IMG/VR virus record: IMGVR_UViG_3300037963_003785
Location: 7,665 to 71,664 of that record
Origin: a virus
Length of the DNA: 64,000 nt
Direction: 5' to 3' (one strand)
Under the pieces are notes generated by a model that searched no databases, had not been told where the DNA came from, and saw nothing but the letters and a program-made list of their open reading frames with translations. Each line of letters opens with the position of its first letter. The stretch's first letter is position 1. Below are positions 25,796 to 34,970 of the stretch, piece by piece. The translations under genes were made by a program, and so were the position numbers.

Positions 25796-26232
25796 TCTTG
25801 TGGATTTGAATAACGTGATTTATAATACCATTTCTTTTCTTTCATATTATATATGTAAGCGTATTCCTCACCAGAATTAAAATCAACTGCATCTCTATTC
25901 TTAAAAGTACTCATCGCACTTCCCTTTTCACCTCTGTCTCTTCCGTAGAATACTGTCTCACCATCTTTTCTATTATCAAAGGAATGGTCTTTTCCACCTT
26001 TTATACTTTTGTCTAAAAATGAAATACCTTGTTTTCCAAGTTTCATCAATTGTTTTACGATAGCAGGTTTATTATAAATTTTCTTTAACAATTTACCTGT
26101 GTGTTGTGGATACCCATCATAATGTCCATAGGTGGATTGAATTTTACCATTTGGTTGTTCAATACCAACTAACCAACGAGTTCCTTCTGTAACTAATACA
26201 GATTCTTTTACTAAATTTTTTAATTTAATCAT
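25777..26232 (-). CDS. Head-module hypothetical protein
   Basis: A 151-residue protein. Start chosen at ATG 26232, one base after the upstream stop, giving MIKLKNLVKESVLVTEG; a longer frame to 26313 would overlap the neighbour and lacks support. The N-terminal helix plus ESVLVTEG resembles the start of other head-module proteins here. The rest is basic and aromatic (VGIEQPNGKIQSTYGHYDGY, EEYAYIYNMKEKKWYYKSRY), suggesting a small beta domain. No family recognised. Context suggests an internal head protein. Confidence 0.65.
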   Translation of the reverse strand: MIKLKNLVKESVLVTEGTRWLVGIEQPNGKIQSTYGHYDGYPQHTGKLLKKIYNKPAIVKQLMKLGKQGISFLDKSIKGGKDHSFDNRKDGETVFYGRDRGEKGSAMSTFKNRDAVDFNSGEEYAYIYNMKEKKWYYKSRYSNPQDWTLLK

Positions 26233-26233
26233 T

Positions 26234-28030
26234 TTATCTTCCCATAGTACCAAGACTTGTATACATTCCAGTATGCTTGGTAAACATTTTTTGTAATTGG
26301 TCGTTATAAACACCTTTTACTTTTGATTTAACTTTTAACTTTCCAGCTCTCATCTGAATAAATTCCATATTATATAGGTCTTTACCTCTATCTAAATCTA
26401 TTCTAACATAATTTACACCTTTGGAATTTCTACCAATCTTAAAACTCATTCCTTTAGGCCCCACTGCAAAGTTTTTTGCTCCAGTCATAGCGATAAATTT
26501 ATTACCACCTAATTGTTTTAAGGTTTCACCACCTTGTCTCTTATTCATTGACTCTCTGTAAACTATCTTACCCACTTTAGATTCTATGCCAATGACGTGG
26601 TTTGGATACTTATCTCTCAAATCAGACATTTCTGCTGGTATCTCTTTTAGATTTTTTACAAGTACTCTTTTTACTACCTTATTGTTTTTACTTACAATGA
26701 TGTCCCAAGGCCCAACTTTAGGCCCTTTACGAACAGATTTCATCATATTAGAAGTTTTACTTTCATTTTTCTTTTTTAAAAGGTGAGGCCCAGCTGGTTC
26801 ATCTCCTAATTTACCATCCTCACCATAACCACAAGTTCCTTCATTTTGTGCCCACAATGAATTCATTATCTGTGCTTTCTTTGCTGGATTAGCCTTTTTG
26901 TACATTTTAGAAACTCTACCATACCATTTCATTATACCTTTGGTATCTTTTTTATTGTTACCGTATTTTAAAAGTAACTTTTCAATCTTTTTTTGTTCAG
27001 ATTCTTGTACGGATTCTAACCCTAACATATCTGCAGCAACTACAAAGTTTGTCTTATCACCCTTTGATTTATCCAATTTAATTATTCTTACTCTTTTCAA
27101 ATGTTTCTTTAACAATGTAGCTAATTTTTTTGATTCCTTTTCATCGTCCATGAAAAAACTAAAAGCACCTTTACCTGTAGCCATATCTTTTACCGATTTT
27201 AATTTCTCAGACTTAACAATACTTTTCATTAAAGACTTCATTCTATCATGTACAGAAACTTCGTTTACGGATTCTTTAACTACTTTATACTTACCCTTTA
27301 AAACATTATCTAATTGACTTTGTGAATTTGCAAATACTAAATCAAGTCGTTTAGTAACTGGCATCGTTCTTCCATTTGGAATCTCAGGTACCATTTTAGA
27401 CTTAATAACACCACCGATTGCATCTATGTATTGTCTTGTTCCTCTATCAGCTGTTTTTTTAGAACCTTGTAAACCTTTTTGATTATATCTTTTTGTAATT
27501 TTTAACTTATTTGCTAATTTTTGTGATAAGTTTCTACCAACTTCTGATTTGAATATTTTATCTGCGGTTGTAACAAGTAAACCAGGATGACCAAGATTAC
27601 GTGGATTGAATCGTGGTTGTTTACCAGTAAATTGTCTACCTGTCTTTGAAACTAAAGCAACATAGATATCTTCTGCAATTGTGTATCCTGTAGAATTAGT
27701 TGATATCTTTTTTTCTTTTTCTTTATCTTTTTTACGTTTCTTTTTAGTAGACTGAAATGCATAAGGTGTTTTAGGTGGGCCTTCACCACCATCAAGATTT
27801 CCTGTTACAGAGGCCTCAGGTACCATTTTATACCCTAATACTTCTGCATTCTTTTTTCTTTCTGTTTCAAATTTTCTTTTTGCAGCACCTTTAAGTTCAC
27901 CACCAAAACCCTCTTTTAATTCTTCATCAAGGTCTTCTTCTTTAAATGGAACAAAAGAATGTGCATAAGGATTACTTACGACTCTACTCATTTCACCTAT
28001 ATTCTTTGGTAAGAAATCCTTTAGGTTCAT
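26234..28030 (-). CDS. Large multi-segment basic head-module protein
   Basis: A 598-residue, lysine-rich protein built from several segments: a basic N-terminal region (KKKRKKDKEKEKK near 105), a middle region with KESVNEVSVHDRM, the segment CGYGEDGKLGDEPAGPHLL near 415, a small domain GPWDIIVSKNNKVVKRVLVK near 445, and a C-terminal domain (GGNKFIAMTGAKNF, INYV-like VNYVRIDLDRGKDLYNMEF, then QLQKMFTKHTGMYTSL). The last two look like small phage proteins that are often found alone, so this appears to be a fusion. It lies next to the protease gene and has VNE-type sites, so an internal core role is plausible. Function unknown. Confidence 0.7.
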   Translation of the reverse strand: MNLKDFLPKNIGEMSRVVSNPYAHSFVPFKEEDLDEELKEGFGGELKGAAKRKFETERKKNAEVLGYKMVPEASVTGNLDGGEGPPKTPYAFQSTKKKRKKDKEKEKKISTNSTGYTIAEDIYVALVSKTGRQFTGKQPRFNPRNLGHPGLLVTTADKIFKSEVGRNLSQKLANKLKITKRYNQKGLQGSKKTADRGTRQYIDAIGGVIKSKMVPEIPNGRTMPVTKRLDLVFANSQSQLDNVLKGKYKVVKESVNEVSVHDRMKSLMKSIVKSEKLKSVKDMATGKGAFSFFMDDEKESKKLATLLKKHLKRVRIIKLDKSKGDKTNFVVAADMLGLESVQESEQKKIEKLLLKYGNNKKDTKGIMKWYGRVSKMYKKANPAKKAQIMNSLWAQNEGTCGYGEDGKLGDEPAGPHLLKKKNESKTSNMMKSVRKGPKVGPWDIIVSKNNKVVKRVLVKNLKEIPAEMSDLRDKYPNHVIGIESKVGKIVYRESMNKRQGGETLKQLGGNKFIAMTGAKNFAVGPKGMSFKIGRNSKGVNYVRIDLDRGKDLYNMEFIQMRAGKLKVKSKVKGVYNDQLQKMFTKHTGMYTSLGTMGR

Positions 28031-28641
28031 TAGTCTTCTCTAAGAATAGAATGTATTATGTGTTCTGCCTTACCCCACTTATCATTACTAATACTTTCTT
28101 TTACAACACCCTCATTTACAGGATGTAAAAAAGCACCATGAGTAGACGGATTAGATACAAAGTCAAATGCAATTAACTCAAAGTCATCTCCAACTTTTTG
28201 TGCTCCTTTGTCTGGCCCCTCATTAACAGTTTCAACAGAACCCATACCACGAGAACTGATACCTAATTTAATACCAGCCTTAAATAATTCTTTTAATATG
28301 TTACCTGCAGGTGTACCAACCACTTCTACAGTTCCCAATAAATTGTCACCCTCCCAATGCATTTCTTTGACATTATGAGAAACGTTCTGTAAGTTTACTA
28401 CAGAAGAATCTGGATGGTCTAATTCACCTAAAGCTCTTTTTTGACGAATAAAGTTTTCATCATACTCTTTGGCTTCACGTTGTAAAATTTCTCTTGGATA
28501 CACACGACCATTTTGATTCTTAGCTTCTGCTCTCTGTAACACTCCACGAACAATTAACTTACCATTATTACTTTTCATGGATTCATTAATTTGTTCAGGT
28601 GATACCTCAAATGGTATGTAGTCTACAATTAATTGTTTCAT
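28030..28641 (-). CDS. 21: Prohead core protease (gp21-like serine protease)
   Basis: A 203-residue homologue of T4 gp21, the protease that matures scaffold and capsid proteins inside the prohead. The fold's catalytic residues are visible: His76 in GELDHP and Ser129/Ser130 in LGISSRGMGS; AEAKNQNGRVYPREIL near 38-53 is also conserved. Start chosen at ATG 28641 (MKQLIVDYIP), one base after the upstream stop, because an upstream start would overlap the neighbour with non-conserved residues. T4 gp21 cuts after (L/I)xE-type sites; VNEG occurs twice in this protein itself. It lies between core-protein genes and the portal. Confidence 0.92.
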   Translation of the reverse strand: MKQLIVDYIPFEVSPEQINESMKSNNGKLIVRGVLQRAEAKNQNGRVYPREILQREAKEYDENFIRQKRALGELDHPDSSVVNLQNVSHNVKEMHWEGDNLLGTVEVVGTPAGNILKELFKAGIKLGISSRGMGSVETVNEGPDKGAQKVGDDFELIAFDFVSNPSTHGAFLHPVNEGVVKESISNDKWGKAEHIIHSILRED

Positions 28642-28642
28642 A

Positions 28643-29575
28643 TTATTTAGCCTTCTTTGCAGCTGCCACAGCATCTCTCATAAATGTTGTGACACCTTTT
28701 TTATATTTCTTTTGTAATTCACTTCCTAATTCTTTATTACCTTTTGTTGGGTCAAGATAAAGAGCCTGTACCATTTCATACATTGCTAATCTCAGTCTTG
28801 ATTCTTCTCTCATCAGTACCTTTAACTTAGCTTTGACTTTTTTTACATCATCTGGCCCTTCTGAAATCTTTTGTTGATGTTTTCTCTTAACATCTGCTAG
28901 TGTAGGTAATGGTTCACCAAATTTTCTCTTCTTATCAAAGTTTTCATTTACAGATTCTCTTACACCCTTACCACCCATTTCTTTGTAAACTTTTATTAGA
29001 TTTTTAAGGTGGTCTTCATCTCTAGCATTAGTAACTCTACCTTGTTTCTTTATTCTCTTTTGAAACATTTCTATAGCATCTTTGAGTTTTTTCAATTCTA
29101 CTTTATTAGATAAAGTGCGTTTATATGCCATACCGACATTATCTCTTTCATTTACAGATTCACCAGTATATTGTTTTTTATAAAAGTCTACATCAGCTTT
29201 TGATTGTTTTTTAGGTTTGTCTTTCTTTCTTGAGAGTTTATCCTTGATTCTTTGGAAAAGACTCTTAGATTTTTTATGTAACGGGTGAGATTTGTCCCTT
29301 AGAGGTGTTGAAGCCTTAACACTTTTACCTGTTTTTGGATTTTTCATCTGCATCTTGGTCATTTGCATCACAGTTGCAGCAACAATTGGATTCTCTGATA
29401 GAATACTCTCTAAATTCTTATGTTTTGTAGAAGCATATTTCTTCACGTCTTTCCTTTTCATGTTTTTTGCTACATCTTGAGCTTTTTTAGAAAACTTAGA
29501 TGCTGGTTGTTCCCCTTTTTGTATTGAACGTACAATACCCATAAATTTCTGTTGTTTTTTAGAAACAGATGGCAT
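28643..29575 (-). CDS. Basic head-module protein with DUF3008-like N-terminus
   Basis: A 310-residue, highly basic protein. The first 40 residues (VSKKQQKFMGIVRSIQKGE, then KFSKKAQDVAKNMKRK) match the small DUF3008 family found alone in many bacteria and phages. The rest is lysine-rich helix with the sequences GESVNERD and RESVNENF, candidate protease sites, and a helical C-terminus (MREESRLRLAMYEMVQALY). It overlaps the next gene as TAATG, so translation is coupled. Its charge and place beside the protease suggest a DNA-binding or core protein packaged in the head; this is inference. Confidence 0.7.
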   Translation of the reverse strand: MPSVSKKQQKFMGIVRSIQKGEQPASKFSKKAQDVAKNMKRKDVKKYASTKHKNLESILSENPIVAATVMQMTKMQMKNPKTGKSVKASTPLRDKSHPLHKKSKSLFQRIKDKLSRKKDKPKKQSKADVDFYKKQYTGESVNERDNVGMAYKRTLSNKVELKKLKDAIEMFQKRIKKQGRVTNARDEDHLKNLIKVYKEMGGKGVRESVNENFDKKRKFGEPLPTLADVKRKHQQKISEGPDDVKKVKAKLKVLMREESRLRLAMYEMVQALYLDPTKGNKELGSELQKKYKKGVTTFMRDAVAAAKKAK

Positions 29576-29904
29576 TAATGTAGTTTTCCGACTTTATTAG
29601 CTAACTTAACTAACCTTTCACTAATTTTTGTTAATGCCTTATGTGTATTTTTCCAATATTGGTCACTATTAACACCTAATTCGTTCTTCAACCTGACATT
29701 CATATCAATCAACTTACTGAGTTCGGTTAACTTGGCCCGTACCTCTCTCACCGAGTGACCGATTTTCTGTCTTGGTGTTAATTCTTCATTATTTCTAAAG
29801 TCATGATACCGACCCTCGTTAACAACTTGGTCAATTTCATTAATATTCTTTAGACTATCTTTAATTCTTAGTTTGGACACGTCTAATCTCCTTAATAAGC
29901 TCAT
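29575..29904 (-). CDS. Small helical head-module protein
   Basis: A 109-residue protein of mostly helical character (VREVRAKLTELSKLIDMNVR, KALTKISERLVKLANKVGK), with an N-terminal VVNEGRYHDFRNNEELTP that includes a VNE site. No family is recognised. The ATG at 29904 lies within the end of the upstream gene (44-base overlap) and the stop overlaps the next start by one base. Probably part of the core module with its neighbours. Confidence 0.65.
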   Translation of the reverse strand: MSLLRRLDVSKLRIKDSLKNINEIDQVVNEGRYHDFRNNEELTPRQKIGHSVREVRAKLTELSKLIDMNVRLKNELGVNSDQYWKNTHKALTKISERLVKLANKVGKLH

Positions 29905-30718
29905 AAAATCTCATCAATGAAACAACTTGATTGTCCTTAATAGTCATACTTGACTTTATCGGTGTCAATTTTTTGATTGTTTCTCTTAATTTAATTTTTG
30001 TAACCTTATTATCGACGCCTTTGATGAGTTCTTTAAGTACTTTGTGAACTTTTTTATACTCTTCGTTAATATATTCACGTAAATTATTGGAATTTGATAG
30101 ATTATTAATATATTCTTTCAATAATTTCTTTTGGTCAGCACTTAAGTTTTTATATTTTTTGTTAAATTTTTCAACAAGAATGTTATATGCTAATAAACGT
30201 AAATCTTTTTCTTCTTTTGTAAAAGGATTTTTCTTTTCTACAACTTTCTTGTGTTCTTTATTTAAATTTTCAACAATCGTATATCTTGATTGTACAGCAT
30301 CCTCTGGATTAAACTCAAAACCAGAAGATTCTGATAAAAATAATTTATAAATCGATGCATTTAATTTAAAATTAGGTATCTTTGCATTAAAAAAATCATC
30401 ACCATAGTTATCTTTTATCTCTTTAATGAGATTATATTTTTCGGTCTTGATTTTTTTATTAGATAAATTACCTCTTGACTTTAATACGGCATCAACTAAA
30501 TGGTTTGCACGTATTTCACTAAGTTTAGTCTTAGATGATAATACCTTATATAAATTAAGTTCTTTTCCGAGTTCCTTTGACTCGTGAAAATAATTCTTCA
30601 ACAACTTCACTGCCTTCGAGCTTTTGTTGTTCAAAATATCAACAGTTATCTGACGAGTCAACAACTCGAATATAATGCCAGTATTTTTGATTTTGCTATG
30701 TTTTATAGTACGGGCCAT
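29861..30718 (-). CDS. Helical lysine-rich protein between portal and protease
   Basis: A 285-residue protein, Lys/Asn/Leu rich and almost entirely helical (FELLTRQITVDILNNKSSKA, ADQKKLLKEYINNLSNSNN, VHKVLKELIKGVDNKVTKI). No catalytic motif. Comparable long helical proteins of unknown function occur between portal and protease genes in marine T4-like phages, where T4 itself has the small core proteins gp67 and gp68. An ATATTTAT box lies 41 bases upstream, so this gene may begin a core/protease transcript. Role inferred as head assembly. Confidence 0.7.
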   Translation of the reverse strand: MARTIKHSKIKNTGIIFELLTRQITVDILNNKSSKAVKLLKNYFHESKELGKELNLYKVLSSKTKLSEIRANHLVDAVLKSRGNLSNKKIKTEKYNLIKEIKDNYGDDFFNAKIPNFKLNASIYKLFLSESSGFEFNPEDAVQSRYTIVENLNKEHKKVVEKKNPFTKEEKDLRLLAYNILVEKFNKKYKNLSADQKKLLKEYINNLSNSNNLREYINEEYKKVHKVLKELIKGVDNKVTKIKLRETIKKLTPIKSSMTIKDNQVVSLMRFYELIKEIRRVQTKN

Positions 30719-30759
30719 GTCTTACTCACTCCAATTATAAAAAGTGTAAATTCTCTTAT

Positions 30760-30767
30760 ATAAATAT
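30760..30767 (-). promoter_or_regulatory. ATATTTAT box upstream of core/protease genes
   Basis: Sense strand reads TTTTTATATTTATATAAG, 41 bases before the ATG at 30718, in the gap after the portal stop. Confidence 0.4.
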
Positions 30768-30787
30768 AAAAACTTCATAAAAATAAT

Positions 30788-32647
30788 CTATTCCTTACCT
30801 TTTATTGTACTGACATCATCATGATATTCTTGATTAACTTCATCTGACTCTGTTATTATCTTTACATCACTTTTGTTCATTAATTTTTTCATCTTATCAA
30901 AGTGGGCAAGTGCTAAAGTATTTCCATATTTACGTGAACCACTACCACCTTTTTTCTTATCGTGAGCTCCTAATACGTCTCTACCCCTTACACCACTATC
31001 TTTACCATACTTATTAGGTTCTTTAGGTCTACCAGCTCCCTCTTGTCCACCTTCAGGTGCTCCACCCTCATCATCAAAGACGGAACCACTAACATCATCG
31101 TCCCCACCTTCATCATCAGGACTTTGCATATCACTTGGTGTACCTACCGATTCTCCACTTTGTTTAGGGTCATTACCCTCGTTCTCTATCTGAGAATATC
31201 TAAACTTTTGTTTATAGTCATATACAATTTTTTCTTCTTGGTCTTCTATTTCATCCTTAGTAAAATTATATATGTTCTTATAAATCCAATCACTTGACAT
31301 CAATCCATCTTGTATCATAGAAGAAGCAAGTGATGTCTTGTTGTTCCATAATTCAATTTTTTCTTGTTCATAAATTGTAGATGGATTTGTAAGACTCAAT
31401 TCAAAGTTGACCAACTCTTCATCAGTAAAACCTTGTGCATATAAATGAACAATAGCAATCTTAGTCAACTCACTTACAACAATCCTTTGTATTCTTTCAA
31501 TTGTTCTCGCAAACCTAACGTCTTCAGCAGCTAATGTAGCCTTACTTCCAACTTGTTCTTCATATCCAAGAAAGGCCTTGGGTACTTTAAGAGCAGCTAA
31601 CATTTTATTTCTAAGATATTCAATATCATCAACTGCATCGTATGATAAACTACCAAGAGTTTCTATGTTTGTACCACTATCCCCACCTCGAACTGGCATG
31701 AAGAAGTCTTCTGTTATGTTTTGAATGTTATATTTTAAATTATAATCACCAGTTGTTTCATCTACCAAAGGTGTTTTCTTCATCTTATTAATAATTTGTT
31801 GCATGTAATTATCAACTTCTGCTGGTGGTATGTTTCCAATATCAACTTTGAACACTCTTTTTTCAGGTGCTCTCATAATCCTATGAATCATCATAGCATC
31901 TTCCATAAGAGATAATTGTTTCCAAATCTTTCTAGCAGATTCTATCATTGATTTACCATAAGGAACATAGTTTGAATCTGATAGTAATCTGAAATGTGCC
32001 ATTTGAAAGTTTTCTAATTCTGCACTTTCAGTTTCTTTTCGTGTATGATAAGCAGCCTGTCCTGTATTATCTTGTGTAATTACAAACTTAACTTCGTATG
32101 GATTTTCAGGATTACCACCCTCTGCACGTGCAACAATATAAGGTGTTAATGGTGTTACGTTTGTTACACCATACTTGTCTTGTACATCTAAGTGTAAAAA
32201 GAAATCACCATACTTACACATATTACGAACCCACGGCCATAAATTAAATTCGATGTTTAATATATCATAAAACAAATTATGTAATATCTTTTTAACGTTA
32301 TCATTATCACTTTGAATTTCCAATACTTCTCCGTATTCGTTTTTCATTGTGGTCTCGTCCGAATAGACATCAAGTGCTGATGCTATGATTGGGTCTGAAT
32401 CCATAGTCTCGTAATCTCTGAATAGACCTAACCTCTCAGCCTGTTTATAGGTAGAATCCATTAGACCATATCCTGAACCCTTTGAGTTCTGATACAATCG
32501 TGTGAATCTATCGGTTAAACTTTTCTTATAATATCCTTGTAACTTTTCGGTGTCAGCTATTTTTAATTGGCGACCACCAACATTTCGTACAATAACATTT
32601 GTACTGAATAGTCTTCTTAGTCTTCCAAATAATGTTTTATCTGCCAT
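30788..32647 (-). CDS. 20: Portal protein (gp20-like)
   Basis: A 619-residue homologue of T4 gp20 (524), the dodecameric ring through which DNA enters and leaves the head. Family features include an N-terminal YETMDSDPIIASALDVYSDE, WPWVRNMCKYGDFFLHLDV, SLMEDAMMIHRIMRAPEKRV, GGDSGTNIETLGSL and YLRNKMLAALKVPKAFLGYE. The last 120 residues are an acidic, glycine-rich tail (DDEGGDDDVSG, GGAPEGGQEGAGRP) beyond the T4 core, probably inside the head or on the clip. It directly follows the terminase gene with a nine-base gap. Confidence 0.95.
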   Translation of the reverse strand: MADKTLFGRLRRLFSTNVIVRNVGGRQLKIADTEKLQGYYKKSLTDRFTRLYQNSKGSGYGLMDSTYKQAERLGLFRDYETMDSDPIIASALDVYSDETTMKNEYGEVLEIQSDNDNVKKILHNLFYDILNIEFNLWPWVRNMCKYGDFFLHLDVQDKYGVTNVTPLTPYIVARAEGGNPENPYEVKFVITQDNTGQAAYHTRKETESAELENFQMAHFRLLSDSNYVPYGKSMIESARKIWKQLSLMEDAMMIHRIMRAPEKRVFKVDIGNIPPAEVDNYMQQIINKMKKTPLVDETTGDYNLKYNIQNITEDFFMPVRGGDSGTNIETLGSLSYDAVDDIEYLRNKMLAALKVPKAFLGYEEQVGSKATLAAEDVRFARTIERIQRIVVSELTKIAIVHLYAQGFTDEELVNFELSLTNPSTIYEQEKIELWNNKTSLASSMIQDGLMSSDWIYKNIYNFTKDEIEDQEEKIVYDYKQKFRYSQIENEGNDPKQSGESVGTPSDMQSPDDEGGDDDVSGSVFDDEGGAPEGGQEGAGRPKEPNKYGKDSGVRGRDVLGAHDKKKGGSGSRKYGNTLALAHFDKMKKLMNKSDVKIITESDEVNQEYHDDVSTIKGKE

Positions 32648-32656
32648 TTTATCCTC

Positions 32657-34234
32657 TTACTTTATTAACCAAGTTATATCTTCTTTTTCTTTACCTGTAT
32701 CTACTTGCCATTGTTCTTGGAACATAGATGGTTTAGGTGTATAAATTGGTTGATTTTTATTAAAATATTCCATTGACTTTTTTTGTAGTGTGATTCCTTC
32801 AGCACGTAAACGTAATGCAGTATCACGTATCCATAGACAAATACCAAGTGACATTACTAAATCATCATTGTATCCCTTCATCGCCTCGGCTCTTTGGTTG
32901 TTATATATAAATACAAACAACTCATCCAATAATCTACTTGAATTTATTATAATTGACTTTTCTCTAAAATATTCTTCTATTTTAGCAACTACTAATGGTC
33001 TTGTCTTCATTGTCATAGAGAAACCAGGTACCATGTTCCTTTCTTCCCTATAAATTTTATTTGACAATTGATGTTCAACATCAACATACTTTAAATCTTT
33101 ACTCGTGTAAAATAAATTATCATACCCTCTATCAATAATTTGTTGGATAGAAGCCCAACCAATGTTGTTGTTCTCAATTATTAATAGTGCATTATTATAT
33201 TCAGTTGCAGTATTTAAACATAAGTTTCCAAAATCACGAGTAGAAATTTTTCCTTTATACTCTGCAACTTGTTCAACTGTTTCTGCATCAAAAACATGAA
33301 ATGCAGAAAAGTCTGTTCCGTCCCCTCTTGAAACGTCAGCTGATAAAATATATTGTTTGTCATAGTTTGGATATTTCCAAACCCATAGATTACCATCAAG
33401 TCCTCTTTTTTCGGATGGTTCGTTTACCATATTATTACGACACTCTTCTAAGATAACACCATCAATTACAGTACGACCTGAAGTTATGAAGTCACAATCA
33501 CACTCTTGAGCAGCCATATCAGGCCCCAATAATTTATCTTGTTCAGTTCTCCAATCTTCAGTTCTATCGGGATGTACAGTCCAATGTAGTTTTATCCAAT
33601 TAAACTGATTGGTTCCCTCTTCAGCACCAACCCATGTTTTATGAAACCAATTACCAACACCATTCGGTGTGGATAGTGCGATACAACTACCACCAGTAGA
33701 TAACGTCTGTTGAGCTGCAGTCCATATCTCATCAATCTTATCAATGAAAGCAGCCTCATCAAGTATCAATAACGACAGAGCCTCAGAACGACCAGCATCT
33801 TCTTTACTTGATATTGCCTTTACTTGTGAACCATTTGCATATCTCAGAGACAATTTATTATCTTCAACACATTGTTGTTTAACCCAACTTGGTAAGTTTG
33901 CATGCATCACACGAATTTTTGTTACTAAGTTTTTAGCGGTATCTTGTTTGGTAGCAATCACCAAGACGTTTTTATCTTGATGAAAAGTCATCATCCATAA
34001 AGTGTAACCAGCAGTAAGAGTGGATAAACCCAACTGACGGGCTTTTAATATAATGTTATATCTATGTTCGTGGAAGTCCCTTAAAGTTTTTTCTTGAAAG
34101 TCCCAAGTATGAAAAGGTATTTTACCTTTCATTGGATGTTGTATATAACAATACTTCTTTAAGAAATATACAGGATCCTGAGCACATTTAACATACTCTT
34201 TTTTGATTACTTCTTTTATGGGAACATTAGACAT
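32657..34234 (-). CDS. 17: Large terminase subunit (gp17-like)
   Basis: A 525-residue DNA-packaging motor. ATPase domain: Walker A-type KARQLGLST at 64-72, Walker B LLILDEAAF at 155-163 with Asp159 and catalytic Glu160, and coupling motif IALSTPNG at 185-192. RNase H-like nuclease domain: Asp300 in LSADVSRGDGTDFS, Glu354 in LIIENNN and Asp457/Asp458 in YNDDLVMSL form the metal site. It cleaves concatemeric DNA and pumps it through the portal encoded next. The start overlaps the preceding stop as TAATG. T4 gp17 has 610 residues; the ends are shorter here. No small terminase was recognised upstream. Confidence 0.96.
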   Translation of the reverse strand: MSNVPIKEVIKKEYVKCAQDPVYFLKKYCYIQHPMKGKIPFHTWDFQEKTLRDFHEHRYNIILKARQLGLSTLTAGYTLWMMTFHQDKNVLVIATKQDTAKNLVTKIRVMHANLPSWVKQQCVEDNKLSLRYANGSQVKAISSKEDAGRSEALSLLILDEAAFIDKIDEIWTAAQQTLSTGGSCIALSTPNGVGNWFHKTWVGAEEGTNQFNWIKLHWTVHPDRTEDWRTEQDKLLGPDMAAQECDCDFITSGRTVIDGVILEECRNNMVNEPSEKRGLDGNLWVWKYPNYDKQYILSADVSRGDGTDFSAFHVFDAETVEQVAEYKGKISTRDFGNLCLNTATEYNNALLIIENNNIGWASIQQIIDRGYDNLFYTSKDLKYVDVEHQLSNKIYREERNMVPGFSMTMKTRPLVVAKIEEYFREKSIIINSSRLLDELFVFIYNNQRAEAMKGYNDDLVMSLGICLWIRDTALRLRAEGITLQKKSMEYFNKNQPIYTPKPSMFQEQWQVDTGKEKEDITWLIK

Positions 34235-34632
34235 TATATTTTACCTAACACAAATCCTAATGCTAACCAAAGGTACGTATTCTCGTACCACTTCTTTTCA
34301 ACTAATGATATCATCTTCTCGTTAGCCTCATCACGTGATTTCAATAAATCAATTTGTTTCTTTTGAGCCAACATTACTAAAGTATCTAATTTTGCTTGTT
34401 CTTCTAACTTAACAATAACAGAATCAGATTGGTTGATAGTAATTTTTTGAAATTCTATCAATGTATTTGCCTTTGCAATCTTTTCTTCCCACTCGGCATC
34501 ACGAGCTTTTAACATCTCTAATGCTTCATCATATGTAAATGTAGTTGGTTTTTCACCACCCTTCATTATTTCTTGGCTTTCTGCCATTGACATAGCAAAA
34601 AAGATTACTATAAAGTACTTTAATATTTTCAA
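34234..34632 (-). CDS. Membrane-anchored coiled-coil protein, spanin-like topology
   Basis: A 132-residue protein if started at TTG 34632, which has GAGG six bases upstream; a GTG at 34644 overlapping the previous stop is the alternative and adds four residues. It has an N-terminal hydrophobic signal (ILKYFIVIFFAMSMA), a charged helical middle (LEMLKARDAEWEEKIAKAN, VKLEEQAKLDTLVMLAQKK) and a C-terminal hydrophobic segment (TYLWLALGFVLG). This topology is like a unimolecular spanin, but there is no lipobox cysteine. It could alternatively be an envelope protein of unknown role. Located between small virion-like genes and terminase. Confidence 0.6.
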   Translation of the reverse strand: MKILKYFIVIFFAMSMAESQEIMKGGEKPTTFTYDEALEMLKARDAEWEEKIAKANTLIEFQKITINQSDSVIVKLEEQAKLDTLVMLAQKKQIDLLKSRDEANEKMISLVEKKWYENTYLWLALGFVLGKI

Positions 34633-34643
34633 ACCTAACCTCA

Positions 34644-34961
34644 CTAATATAGTATATTTACAGTTCCACTACCACTAACTCTACTTACAGATATATCGTA
34701 TTGTACCTTTGCAGTAAGATTAGATGCAGTTAAAGGGTCACCACCACCTGCAGGTGTAATTACTGTACTACCAGCACTTACGACAATAAATCCTTTACCA
34801 GGTAAGTTTGAGCCAGACAACACTAAGTCCTCACCAGAAGTTGTTACTACTTTACTATAAACTCCTTGATTCTGAGTGTCCATACTTTGATTATCATGAA
34901 AGTTTGAAGCATCAACTGCTATAGTTCCTGGTAGGTTGTTTGAACCAGTTACGAATCCCAT
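34644..34961 (-). CDS. Small beta-rich protein, possible head decoration or fibre piece
   Basis: A 105-residue protein rich in G, S, T and V, beginning MGFVTGSNNLPGTIAVDAS and ending SVSRVSGSGTVNILY. Composition and short beta-strand pattern (GKGFIVVSAGSTVITPAGGG) resemble small virion decoration or fibre-associated proteins, but no family is recognised. ATG 34961 has AGGAG seven bases upstream. Its neighbours are two coiled-coil membrane proteins and the terminase. Confidence 0.6.
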   Translation of the reverse strand: MGFVTGSNNLPGTIAVDASNFHDNQSMDTQNQGVYSKVVTTSGEDLVLSGSNLPGKGFIVVSAGSTVITPAGGGDPLTASNLTAKVQYDISVSRVSGSGTVNILY

Positions 34962-34970
34962 TCTAAACTC

